This document shows positions 44,101 through 53,714 of a stretch of DNA of 64,000 nucleotides, one piece after another. Source of the DNA: Spirodela intermedia (lineage: Eukaryota; Streptophyta; Magnoliopsida; Alismatales; Araceae); the NCBI GenBank assembly GCA_902729315.2, contig LR746281.1, forward strand, positions 4,028,501-4,092,500. The letters run 5' to 3'. Position numbers and translations under genes: made by a program. Position 1 is the stretch's first letter, and every line of letters starts with the position of its first letter. The notes below the pieces were generated by a model. The model was not told the origin of the DNA and made no database searches. It worked only from the letters and a program-made list of their open reading frames with translations.

Positions 44101-45877
44101 TATTAGAAACTCCTTCGAAGCATATCAAGTGTACTTATTTCTCTCATCTCAATGCGATTGAATAGGTGAGAGCACGAACCACAGACCCCATAGATGCTGG
44201 GAACATCAACCTGCTTGATGGTCAGGACATTCACATACATTTTCCTGCTGGTGCTGTGCCCAAGGATGGACCTTCGGCAGGGGTTACCTTGGTAACATCA
44301 TTAGTTTCGCTGTTTAGTCGAAAAAATGTCCGGGCAGATACTGCAATGACTGGAGAGGTGAGTTTGAGGGGCCTTGTGTTAGCTGTTGGTGGCATCAAGG
44401 ACAAGGTATGTTGTACTATTCACGCTTTAGTGTTTTCGTTCATCATGCTGGTTTAAGTGGATTTATATTTCAAGTTTATACTTCAAAATTCTCTACTTGA
44501 TAGCCTCATAATGGAGAAAGGAATGCTAAGAATGAGGGACATTTGAATTTGACTTACTCTTTACGAGTCTCATTTAGCCTAAAATTTTGAAGTAGCATGT
44601 ACTTTGCTTGAGGTTAGCTGAAAATCCAAGAATTTTTCCCAAATAGTGGTTAACAGGAGGGGAACTGGTAGAAAATTGGGAGCACAAGGCAGTAGAACCA
44701 ACCAAAAAAAGATTAACTTCTTTATAAAATCAGAAATGAAGAAAGGGCGAAGAAGAGAAAACTATAGCCTATGGTTTCTAAGAATGTGGAAAACGGCACC
44801 TTAGAAACGAATAGGTTGAGCAAACCTTTTTTTTTAAACATGGCGGAGAATTATTGTGTGCTTTCTTCTTTCACCTGTTCTCCATGGAGAAAAAAATGGA
44901 CGACTAGCTTCATTTTGTGATTATCATCTAAATGTACAGGTACTGGCTGCTCATCGCTATGGAATAAAGCGAGTCATTATTCCAGAGAGGAACCTGAAAG
45001 ATCTTGTCGAGGTTCCATCGTCGATTCTTGTCGACGTAGAGGTACTGATTCTATGCTAGTACCCTGCACGTTATGATTTGATCGATCATGCATATTTTTA
45101 CTATCTAGATATTTCACATGCTCTTAACCTCTTATAAGGGATAGTTTTGTTATCATTGATTGACAAAATGGTACTTGAAGACAGTTGTGTTTATTGCATT
45201 GCGGTGTGAAGAAAACTGAAGAAATGCGCATTATTTCTTCCATTATTGATTGTTTAGAATTATAAATTGGTCTTCTCTATTGGTTGCTACCCGAAGTTTG
45301 TGCAGCGCAGGTGGACTGGAATCCCCTATTTTTATATTCTATTCGGTAGGAGGCAGATAGCCCTGTCAAGGATTTATATAAAAAAATCTTCTGAATGTCC
45401 ATACATTGGCACCTGGGATCAGCCAATCCGGCTTGGGAATGGGCTTTTTGTTTCGACCTGATCTGGCCAGATTTCGGACGATTAGGTTCTGCCGATCTGA
45501 TCCAATCACACCCGTTCAGGATCAGCAATGCCCAGCCAATTCTTGACCATATATTTAGAGCTACAGATCGTTCGATGGGGCCTATCTTATCTGACCCAGC
45601 TGATTCGGGTCAGCAATATCTGACATGATCCTGTGAGTTGGGATTCCCGACGTGGAATCAGATCGAATGACACCGATCTGATCCAGGTGCCCGCAGATGT
45701 GAACGTTGGGATTTCCTTGTGATATATTGCTTCTCTTGTATCCTATGGGAAGGCAGAAATTATCGATGTAACTTCTGTTGGAAATGAACTCAGGTGTTGT
45801 TTGCCAAGCGAATCGAGGACGTGTTGGAGCAGGCCTTCGAAGGGGGAAACCCATGGAAGCAACAGTCAAGGTTATGA
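29122..45877 (+). CDS. LON2: Peroxisomal Lon protease LON2
   Basis: A complete gene of 17 coding exons and 877 aa (Arabidopsis LON2 is about 888). Exons: 29122-29228, 29727-29821, 29917-30019, 31902-32071, 34877-34968, 36001-36180, 36296-36379, 37421-37548, 39235-39436, 39514-39720, 41022-41152, 41371-41584, 42455-42754, 42865-43059, 44166-44405, 44940-45041, 45794-45877. All introns are GT-AG and the frame is intact. The N-terminal substrate-binding domain starts at [15 protein letters not shown]. The AAA+ module has Walker A GPPGVGKT (401-408) and Walker B VILLDEID (Asp468/Glu469). The protease domain carries the Ser-Lys dyad in PKDGPSAG (Ser773) and GGIKDK (Lys816). The protein ends QQSRL; SRL is a type 1 peroxisomal signal, which separates it from the mitochondrial/plastid Lon forms. 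It would degrade or refold damaged matrix proteins and support matrix import. A GTG-free ATG in context gccATGGgt was chosen because it immediately precedes the conserved domain. Introns 4, 5, 8 and 10 hold repeat DNA. Confidence 0.97.
33390..34115 (+). mobile_element. Ty3/gypsy integrase remnant in LON2 intron 4
   Basis: A broken plus-strand coding relic. Near 33520-33590 there is integrase-core text (RDVKF, then [10 protein letters not shown]). Near 33720-33780 there is SFEVV followed by the lysine-rich end. Near 33918-34105 lies the C-terminal integrase region ([15 protein letters not shown], then [14 protein letters not shown]). Stops and frame changes separate the pieces, so it is inactive. 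No LTRs were identified. It lies inside intron 4 (32072-34876), in the same orientation as LON2. Confidence 0.8.
34129..34255. repeat. Interleaved inverted repeats
   Basis: Atagaactgacaacaact (34129-34146) is the exact reverse complement of 34196-34213. Caacagtagatc (34166-34177) is the exact reverse complement of 34244-34255. The arms interleave rather than nest. They sit directly downstream of the gypsy remnant in LON2 intron 4. Confidence 0.85.
35322..35830. repeat. LTR-like debris in LON2 intron 5
   Basis: 35322-35530 starts tgttggatct and contains a tagggttctcaccctataca block followed by a catctatcctctcagataga block. The order resembles the LTR pair in intron 8. 35700-35830 has an accggtttggttcag stretch and a TATAAATA motif, also LTR-like. 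No coding relic was seen, so this is a pattern call only. Confidence 0.3.
37580..38880 (+). mobile_element. Small non-coding LTR element in LON2 intron 8
   Basis: A roughly 130-bp segment at 37588-37716 (tagggttcctccctacataa ... tttttctaca) returns in diverged form at 38757-38877. The upstream copy is followed by 'tatcagagccaggtt', the usual tRNA-Met primer-binding text of plant LTR elements. The downstream copy is preceded by a purine run (tgggggagt, about 38574-38582) and then tgttgaactt. The 3' LTR would therefore be about 38584-38880, with the 5' LTR truncated. The internal ~860 bp has no coding sequence but carries short tandem repeats. It fits a truncated, non-autonomous (TRIM-like) element. 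Confidence 0.6.
37820..38105 (+). repeat. Minisatellite-like repeats inside the intron 8 element
   Basis: Imperfect units of roughly 55-60 bp, each with text like 'ctttctaacaaggtcttccgcctccaccgagtat' in changed form, repeat four to five times. Confidence 0.6.
40302..40480 (+). repeat. Six spaced CCTTGAATC motifs in LON2 intron 10
   Basis: Ccttgaatc occurs at about 40302, 40351, 40383, 40413, 40440 and 40471, spaced 27-49 bp. Similar phrases occur near 27610-27740. Together they suggest a dispersed repeat family, perhaps an LTR. Confidence 0.7.
45042..45793 (+). other. Last LON2 intron
   Basis: A 752-bp intron. Its middle (about 45400-45700) is less AT-rich than neighbouring introns and is rich in gatctgatcc-type text. 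Nothing recognisable is encoded. Confidence 0.5.
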
Positions 45878-46041
45878 GAAAAGGAGGAATGGGCAAAGGG
45901 ATTCCTCTTCGTCCACATTTCTGGAGACTAGTCGACTCATGCTGACCGCTTTGTTTCTCATAAATCATCCAGCAACGTTGTATACAATATAGCTGCTGTG
46001 TACAAAAGCCATGTGCATGTACATAAATATATGTCCTCTAT

Positions 46042-46044
<3 letters not shown>

Positions 46045-46102
<58 letters not shown>
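46045..46102. repeat. (CT)29 microsatellite
   Basis: An uninterrupted CT run of about 58 bp between the convergent LON2 and Fe-SOD array. Read on the minus strand it gives the spurious 'RERERE' peptides. It abuts the end of the broken fifth SOD copy. Confidence 0.97.
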
Positions 46103-46104
<2 letters not shown>

Positions 46105-46450
46105 TTCCCCACTGGATGGCATCGCCAGTGATCCCTTTCTCGTTCCTTCGTCTGACACATTCTTGGCGGCTTGAGCGATGGCATCCTCCAGCCTCTTGCT
46201 GACCGCTTCCCAAGAAATGAGCTTGTCAATGAAGGTGGGCACAAAGTCCGCCGCCTTCCCTCCGATTCTGCTCAGCACAACGCGGACAGACCCGCAGATG
46301 AGCTCTGTCAGAAGGCTCCACTCACCTGCTAGTCCCAAGTAGCTGCAAGCGTGCTCCGTATTCGTGACAGGAGATCAAACAACGCCACAGTTAGGTGACA
46401 ACCTGTAGAAGCCGGGAAAAACAATCCGCGCACGGCGGCACGGCGGCACG
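46103..46450 (-). pseudogene. Fe-SOD 3' end fragment (fifth copy, broken)
   Basis: Minus-strand text matches SOD exons 8 and 9. Exon 8 is damaged at about 46322-46352: cacgcttgcagctacttggg replaces the HAYYLDYQ coding sequence, with inserted bases. Exon 9 at about 46110-46260 still reads DFVPTFIDKLISWEAVSKR, then LEDAIAQAAKNVSDEG. Seven extra bases just after the exon start shift its frame. Intron text following exon 8 also matches copy A. Exons 1-7 are absent, so this is a partial tandem duplicate. Its 3' side ends in the (CT)29 run. Confidence 0.85.
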
Positions 46451-46646
46451 GCGACACAACGCGCGTCGTGCCTGCCTGCCCGCCTTGGCAGAGTAAGAAC
46501 TCGTGTCATTAAAGTTTGGTATGTCTTGAATGGGATCGGATATGAAACAATGCGAGAACATGCATACATCCCCACAGTAACCCAAAATGGGTTCCTCCGG
46601 GGGGGTCCGGGATAACAGTGAATTCTGGAGTGCCATCCATCTCAAT

Positions 46647-49157
46647 CTAGAGGCTTGAAGATAAGAAAACCCTATGGGCGGCTTGGGCAATGGCCTCCTC
46701 CAGCCTCTCGCTGACTGCATCCCAGGAGATGAGCTTCTCAATGAAGGTGGAGACGAAGTCGGGCCTCCTATTCTGCACAGCGCAACATCGACAGACAAAC
46801 GCCACCCCGCCCCCGCATCATTAGGCTGAAGACCAGGCCAGAGAAAGAATCCACGCAAATGAGCTCTGCCAGAAGGATTACTCACCTGGTAGTCCAAGTA
46901 GTAAGCGTGCTGCATGTCCGTGAGGATATCAAAGAATGCCAAAGTTAGATGAACCCGTAGAAACCAAGAAAAACAATCCGACCAACTAAACTAGGTGGTG
47001 CTGAAGACGGACAAGAGTGAACGAGATTACCTCCCAGACATCAACGACGAGCAGAGGCTGCAATAAAAAATCAGCACCAGTAAGACTTTCATGGCTAAAC
47101 CATCTGGTTCCAATATTGCAGTGTATCAAGAACACAAGAGAAGAACAGTCGGGCATAACATGATCAACACTAGCTAGCTAGGTGCAGGCCAGTCCCTCTG
47201 CTACACTCCCCTCCGTGTCTTGAAGGAAAAAGACACTTTCAATCCTACCAGGACTCCTAATAGTCATCGGCACCCTTTGTTCTCAAAGCCCCACTCCAGA
47301 ATTGATTCTATATGAACTGAAAAAAAGCATAGAGAGCATAGAACCAGTGCTTCTAACAAGCTACGATCAGATTTGGCTACAGATATTTGAAGTTGAAAGA
47401 CCAGGCTCTGTTTTTCAGGAAGAGATGTGGTCCGGATATCATCCTGCTTGTCTATGCTGACAACATTATAATTATGCAAGACCAATAATTCACCAAAATG
47501 AAGGATATAGTGTGATGTAAGAGTGGGCGGGCTGGATTCCATAATGAGACGGGGTGGGTAAACTATCAGATCACCATTTTTTACGGATGCAAGTTAGTCA
47601 CGCGGAGAAGCAACAAACAAGTATCGTGCGAGATGAACAGTAAAACTCGAATGCAAGGCAATGGTTCCTGGGCTTGGTGAGTTCTTATGGCTGCCAAGAG
47701 TTTTCTTAGGGCATATTGGCTCAATTGAAGCAACGATTCAATCTCTACCGTGACAAGTAAGGCAGCAATGAACATTGAAAATGATCAAGGGAAGGATGAC
47801 AGGACAAACACAGAAATTGGCTGCCATTTTAAAATGATCAAGAGAGTTGGATTATGGGAACTACACCTGCCCTGCTGTATGTTCAGAAGATCAAATTAAT
47901 GAGATTTTTACCAGAGGAACAATGGCAATCCAACCTGTTTCCAATCAAGACAAGTGGAATGAAGCAAACATCTACTTTCACCCTGCTGGCTAGATCAACT
48001 TTTATCCTTCAGGAGTACATTTTTCATTGTTATGTTAATTATCAAAAATTAAGGGAGGCTCCACAAATAACCAAAAGTATGATACAACCCTTCTCCGTAA
48101 TGCAATTAAAAGGTGGAATTATCAATGGTCGATCAGTAAGAGACATAAAGTAGGGGATTTTTTGATACATAAAAGTAAGGAAATGTTTTAAAGAGAAACT
48201 TACATAGAAGTCCAAAACAAGAGGGTTCACAGCATCAGGAGTCTGCACAACAACAAGTTTATTATGTTCCGGTGAAGCAGAAGGGTTCACAGCAATTCCC
48301 TCAACATCTTTCTTCCCCTTATCTGGTGGATATGATCCACAAATCAGAAAAGAATATCGAATTTTCTCCATCGAACGAAAGGAACTTTGTAAGATGATCT
48401 GTATCCCACTACTGAAAATTAAAAAAGGAGGAAAATGTGTGGGAATCACTAACATCCCAGCCAAGCCCAGCCTGAACCAAATTGAGTAAGTGCCGCCTGC
48501 TTAAACTCATTCAGGAGCGCTTCGACTGAACCAAACTCCCTCTCTATCAACTCCAACACCAACCCAGATGGTCTTCCTCCGCCGCCTGGTTTCATGGAAC
48601 TCCAGAAAAAATCATGATTCCAGATCTGCAGTGTGAACAAGACGAAAAGGGGGCAGAAAAAATGCCCCAAGAAACATAAATCCAGTTGAGCATGAAAAGG
48701 AAAAGTACAGAGCGTCACCAACAACTTAAACCAGTATCATATATCCAAGATTCTTTAAGAACACTACAAAGTGCAGAAAGAGTGTAGTAGAACGGGGCGC
48801 CATGCCTGGGCGGCATTGTTGAACGTGGGGAGAGGACTCCCTTTATTGTAGGATTTGACGATAATTTCCTCCAGAGTTAAACCATCCAGATCCGTCCCTG
48901 CGATCTGCTTGTTAAGATTATCGACGTAGCCCCTGTGGTGCTTCCCCCAGTGGAACTCGAGCGTCTTCTGGCTCATGTACGGTTCCAGAGCATCCTAGGG
49001 GCAACCAGAAAGAACAGGAGTGGCGAAGAGTCGTCAGTACGCCAGACGCTTGAGAAATCTTCGGGAGGAGGAGCTTTCAGGTTCGGGGCGTCACCAGTGG
49101 GTACGGAGGGGCCTTCAGTTCCAGTTGGGCGGTCACGCGGGAGCTGCTGCTCGTCAT
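46647..49157 (-). CDS. FSD: Fe-superoxide dismutase, copy A (mosaic)
   Basis: Copy A converts superoxide to oxygen and hydrogen peroxide. Exons in minus order: 49157-49095, 48994-48806, 48625-48454, 48322-48204, 47057-47031, 46909-46886, 46772-46647; 239 aa from the ATG at 49157. Iron ligands are all present: His36 (LEFHWGKHH), His88 (WNHDFFW), Asp187 and His191 (DVWEHAYY). That ATG lies inside the exon corresponding to exon 3 of copies B and D. A homologue of exon 2 is intact upstream (49364-49324), but no ATG-bearing transit exon 1 was found, so a short FSD1-like N-terminus is favoured. Exon 6 is the long type (39 codons). The C-terminus is short, ending HRVFLSSSL, without an acidic tail. 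The intron after exon 4 has a GC donor (CCCAG|GCATGG). The frame is open, so the gene may be active. Confidence 0.85.
48626..48805 (-). other. GC-AG intron 4 of Fe-SOD copy A
   Basis: The exon ends NNAAQ (gcccag) and is followed by gcatgg instead of gt. The acceptor is ctgcag before IWNHDFFW. Length is 180 nt, the same as in copy C. Retention adds [13 protein letters not shown] and a stop. Confidence 0.8.
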
Positions 49158-49323
49158 CGCGCGCGACTGAACCACAACACACCACACCGTGAACACTAGG
49201 AGCACGAACTTGCAAGATGTCCTAAGAACAACGAGGGAAACGACCGAGACTGAACTCAATTCTTCATTAGACTTGGGGGGTCACAACCCAACAGCGGAAA
49301 GAAACTAGGGCTGGAGGAAAAAC

Positions 49324-49364
49324 CTTGGGCGCCGCCCGCAGAGGGAAGAGACAGAATCTGCCAC
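49324..49364 (-). other. Unstarted exon 2 homologue of Fe-SOD copy A
   Basis: A 41-nt exon with ccag acceptor and aag|gttttt donor, aligned to exon 2 of copies B and D (38 nt each) and in the same phase. Upstream DNA matches copy B's intron 1 for a short distance, then diverges before exon 1. Confidence 0.6.
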
Positions 49365-50428
49365 CTGGTGTCGGAGTCGACCACGTCGGCTGCAGGAGCC
49401 GCAAGTGGACTGAGGGGGAAGAGTCCACGAAGAAGGAATAATCAGAAAAAAGAGTGGGCTTCCATCGAACGGGTCCTACCTTCGATCTGGAGCAAGGACG
49501 AAGGTCCTTCCTCACCCTTGTGATATCCCTCCCAACTACGCAGGTACTAGCCAACCTCTTGCAGGCCTCTCAGACCGAGAGTCATCACAATCCTTGGTCT
49601 CTTTTTGTGCACAAGCCGCCGCAAATCGAGATAATTTCGACCAAAGAATGGGTTGGCATGCACTCGACGTGAGATTTTCTTCAGACTGCGGGGTCTGCAT
49701 CTCTTCCGACTTACTACAACACTGCGCGGGGGAGCGTGTGTTCTTTCTTATCCACACAAGAATACACGAGGATAAGGCAAGCCGACGCCTTGGTGGACTA
49801 GGAGAAAGATGACAGGTCCGATGGAAGCATCAACCACTAGGAGAAACGTAACGACTAAAAGAAAAGCAGTAGATCATGGAGATGATTGAGACTTTTGTGA
49901 GGATGCTCAAGGGCGGCAGTGAGAGACAAAAAGGGCCAAGGATGCCCCAAATCGGACGCCTTGGTCGCCGAGATGGGGCTGTTTTGTCTCTCTGGGACCC
50001 CATCCTGTGAGAGACTGTCCCTTCGGCGCTGACAGGAGCGGACTGGCGGTGCCAGAGCAGGACGGCAGCAACTCGACAGTACGGCTAGCAGCGCTGCAGC
50101 TACCAAGGAACGAATGGAATGCTTCGAAGGATATGTCGGATCTGCAGCTTGAGGTTTAGCAGCGATCCGTGGCGGCATTATTAGCCGGGCTGAAGGAGTC
50201 ATTTGTTGAATTATTAGAACTGTCCAGACTTCAACAGATCTGAAAAGGCCAAGTTTTTCTCAACCATTGCCCCGCAGAGAATCTACTACCGACTCATTCG
50301 TACAGATCAACAGTGACGAGATCTGAAGGCAGTTCTAGGGTCGATCGTCTTCGGCGTCATCCTCCCTCTTCCAAGAACGTCTGGATGGCGGCGTTGACCA
50401 TCGACACTCGCCCAGCCGTTTCCTCTTC
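49365..50428. other. Spacer between Fe-SOD copies A and B
   Basis: It should hold the copy A promoter and the 3' UTR of copy B. The longest minus frame (49855-50202) has no recognised domain. No transposon protein was seen. Confidence 0.5.
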
Positions 50429-53158
50429 TCACGCACTCTTGGAAGCGGCGATGGCCTCATCCAACCTCGCGCTGACTGCGTCCCAGGAGATGAGCTTCTC
50501 GATGAAGGTGGACACGAAGTCAGGCCTCCTATTCTGCACGACAGACAGACAAGAATCCCACCCCCCCACAACGCCATCATCAGGACGAAGAACAGAAGAT
50601 CAAGAATCCTCGAATTTTTATCGCAGATCAAATCTGCCGGAAGGCTCCACTCACCTGGTAGTCCAAGTAGTACGCGTGCTGCAGAATGAATGTACCCGAC
50701 CCGTGAGGAAATAAAACAACGGCAGAATTAGATGAGAACCTGAACCAGGCAGGAAGAACAGCGATGGACAGGGAGACAGACAGGAAGCAGTGAATGAGGG
50801 GGTTACCTCCCAGACATCGACGACGAGGAGAGGCTGCGATAAATAAATAAAAAATTAAAAAAAATCAGCACCAGTGAGACCTCCATAGCAAAGCACTAGG
50901 CTTTCTAATCATCCAATTCGTAAAATAAGAACACAAAAGAACAGCCCCACTGGGGAGGTGAATGTCAATCCCTTTGAGGATAACTTAACGCTCAACTCCA
51001 CTGAGGAGCCTCATGGGATGGAGGCCATCCATCATGTGTGTAGTTCCCACACGAGGCCTTCTCAGATGTCGACCGCTTGGCATATGGCCACGCCTTGAGG
51101 TCTAGGCTTCTGGTATCAGGCCATTCCTAGCCTTCTTAGACCGAACCTGATCTCCTTCACTGCAACCTTTCCTCTCTCTTCTGGTCTTCCTTTTTGTTAG
51201 GGAATGCGACCACTTCCAAGAGTGGTCCCCAGGAATGCCTGGAACATCAAAAGGCCCGTTGACCACGGGATACTACGACAATTGGGCATGTTCTAGGTTC
51301 CCACCTCCCTCTGTAAGTTTATTCGATCACAAACTTTCTTGTCCAAACTAAACTAGTACAGTCCCTTCATGCGTGTTGTGGGGAGCTTCGTCCTGTCTAT
51401 GTTCTTCTTCCTCAGCGATTTGGCACATGTCCATACAGCAAATTGGACACTAGGGCCAGCTGACCACGGTATATACTATGTTAATAGGGAATTTTTCTCG
51501 GGGCCCACCTCCATTTGTAAGTTTTCTTCTGTCACAATACTTGATTGACCAAGAGAACTCGAGGGGAAGACCGCACTGATGTGACATAGGAGCATGTTTC
51601 CTCAAGCTATTTTCCTCAGGTATCAACCCTAGGCCCTTGGCCCCTCACTCATAGCTTGAGCTTGGACTTGTAACCTAACCCAAAAGCTATTTTTTAAGAG
51701 CAGTAGAAAGAAACAAGGCGTGCCCTTACAGAAAGCATATGCACATCGTAAATGATCAAGGCACTGGAAAGAACAGTAAATATCATCAGTAAATGATCCA
51801 CGCACTGGAAAGCATATGCACATCGTAATTATTCGGCTGCAGCGGAATCAAGGCGTGCCCTTACAGAAACAAAGAAAAATGTTCCCGAGTTATCTGAGCA
51901 GTAGATGAAGTAGTTCCAAGTGTTTCAATGGTAAATCATAAGCATAAGGAAGCACTAGAAATAGTAAATTAGATGAAGGCCAGGATTCATTGACAAGAAA
52001 CTCACAGTGTAATCGGAAACAAGAGGGTTCACAGCATTGGCCGTTTTCTCCACAACAAGCTTGCCCGCTCTATCTGGAAATGACCCACGAATCAGAAAAA
52101 AATATCAAATTTTCTCCATCGAACAAAAGGAAGAAGGTGATCTTGATTCCACTGCTGAAAAATAAGAGGAAGATGCGTGGGAATCACTAACATCCGAGCC
52201 AAGCCCATCCTGAGCCAAATTGAGTGAGAGCCGCCTGCTTAAATTCACTCAGAAGAGCATCGACCGAGCCAAAGTCCCTCTCTATCAACTCCAGCAACAA
52301 CCCAGATGGTTTGCCTCCCCCGCCCGGTTTTATGGAAGTCCAGAGAAAATCATGATTCCAGATCTGCAGTTTGCCCCAAGAAACATAAATCCCGTTGAAA
52401 CACGAAAAGGAAAATGCAGCGCGTCACCATCTGCATAAAGCAGCATCAAAGAGAGTAGTAGAACGGGGCGCCATGCCTGGGCGGCATTGTTGAACGTGGG
52501 GAGAGGACTCCCTTTATTGTAGGATTTGACGACAATTTCCTCCAGAGTTAAACCATCCAGATCCGTCCCTGCGATCTGCTTGTTCAGGTTATCAACGTAG
52601 CCCCTGTGGTGCTTCCCCCAGTGGAACTCGAGCGTCTTCTGGCTCATGTACGGTTCCAGAGCATCCTAGGGGCAACCAGAAAGAACAGGAGTGGCGAAGA
52701 GTCGTCAGAACGCCAGATGCTTGAGAAATCTTCGGGAGGAGGAGCTTTCAGGTTCGGGGCGTCACCAGTGGGTACGGAGGGGCCTTCAGTTCCAGTTGGG
52801 CTGTCACGCGGGAGCTGCTACTCGACGTCGCGCGCGACTGAACGACAAGGGAAACGATCGAGATTGCATTCAGTTCCTCATCGGGCATTGCGATCTCAAC
52901 CCAACAGCAGAAACGAATTAGGGTTTTGAGGAAAAACCTTGGGGCCGCGCAGGGAGCAGGGGCAGATTCTACCACCTGGTGTCCGAGTCCACCACGTCCG
53001 CAGCAGGAGCGGCAAGTGGATGGGAAAGAGTCAACGAAGAAGGAATCCGAAGAAGCGTGGGGCTTCCATCGAAGAACTCGAGAGAAGAGAGGACGGGTCT
53101 CACCTCGGAACGGAAGCGCTGCCGCTGACGTCGAGGAAAGCGCCGCCGACACAGCCAT
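50429..53158 (-). CDS. FSD: Fe-superoxide dismutase, copy B (mosaic)
   Basis: Exons in minus order: 53158-53104, 52976-52939, 52837-52766, 52665-52477, 52363-52192, 52073-52006, 50833-50807, 50678-50655, 50533-50429; 249 aa. It starts [20 protein letters not shown], a Ser/Ala-rich sequence typical of plastid transit peptides. Ligands His70, His122, Asp204 and His208 are present. WNHDFLW replaces the WNHDFFW of the other copies. Exon 6 is the short type (22 codons, [20 protein letters not shown]), as in FSD1. The last exon ends EAIAASKSA, then TGA. It is closely related to exon 9 of copy D up to that point, but lacks the acidic tail. At the exon 3 position where A and C have ATG, B has ACG. 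Intron 4 has a GC donor (52476 side), length 113 nt. Confidence 0.9.
51235..51540. repeat. Two diverged ~190-bp units in intron 6 of copy B
   Basis: A unit ending 'gttcccacctccctctgtaa' (near 51297) and one ending 'gcccacctccatttgtaa' (near 51501) share order: a 'gaccacgg' block, an AT block, then this phrase. A short tandem duplication is likely. Confidence 0.45.
51714..51869. repeat. Scrambled short duplications in intron 6 of copy B
   Basis: Caaggcgtgcccttacaga occurs at 51714 and 51849. Gaaagcatatgcacatcgta occurs at 51731 and 51808. Aaatgatc..gcactggaaag occurs at 51750 and 51791. Three duplicated blocks are interleaved within 156 bp. Confidence 0.85.
52364..52476 (-). other. GC-AG intron 4 of Fe-SOD copy B
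   Basis: The same CCCAG|GCATGG donor as copies A and C and a ctgcag acceptor, but a shorter intron (113 nt). Retention would shift the frame. Confidence 0.8.
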
Positions 53159-53714
53159 CACCCTTTCCTCGCTCTCACTACCCAATGCCTCTCTTTCTCT
53201 ATCGCTTTGTTTGTTCGCCCTCGTCCCTCTCTTATCCTCGTTACTCTCTCTCTCTCTCTCTTATCTTCTAATCTAGCTGTCTGGCTCTGGTTCGACCCAC
53301 CCTGCGCGGCCCCATCCACATTCATCTGCTTAACCACGATCATCATGCGGGTTTCATCTCGCTGGCGTTGAAGCCTTGTGGCCGCAATCTTCCTTCCCGT
53401 GAGGAAATATCCTCTCAATCCCACATTTTAAGTCACCATTACCATCACCATCACCATCACCATCATCAGAGAGGCGTCTAAGAGCGTGTGGCGCGCCGTT
53501 CTAAGATGTTCTCCACGTTTTCGGATTAAACTGGAAATCTCCTCGGGAGAGTCTGCGGGGATGGTTCACAGTTCACAGAGCATTTTATTACCCAGAACAG
53601 AAGTCGGAGATTGTTCAACACGGGACCAAGTCTGAGGGCAGCTCTCCAAGATCCCGGGAGACATCATATCCCTTCGTCTTCTTCTTCGTCTTTGTCTTCC
53701 TCTTCTCACGCGCT
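53159..53714. other. Spacer between Fe-SOD copies B and C
   Basis: It should contain the promoter and CT-rich leader of copy B and the 3' UTR of copy C within about 555 bp. It includes CT-rich runs (53246-53264) and a ccatca hexamer run near 53436-53466. No other gene was seen. Confidence 0.55.

Noticed and set aside
45958-46338. Minus-strand peptide with long Arg-Glu repeat
   Set aside because: The RE repeat is only the translation of the (CT)29 run; the rest is the broken SOD exon 9.
49855-50202. A 115-aa minus frame between SOD copies A and B
   Set aside because: No domain, no splice partners in frame, and not shared with the other copies.
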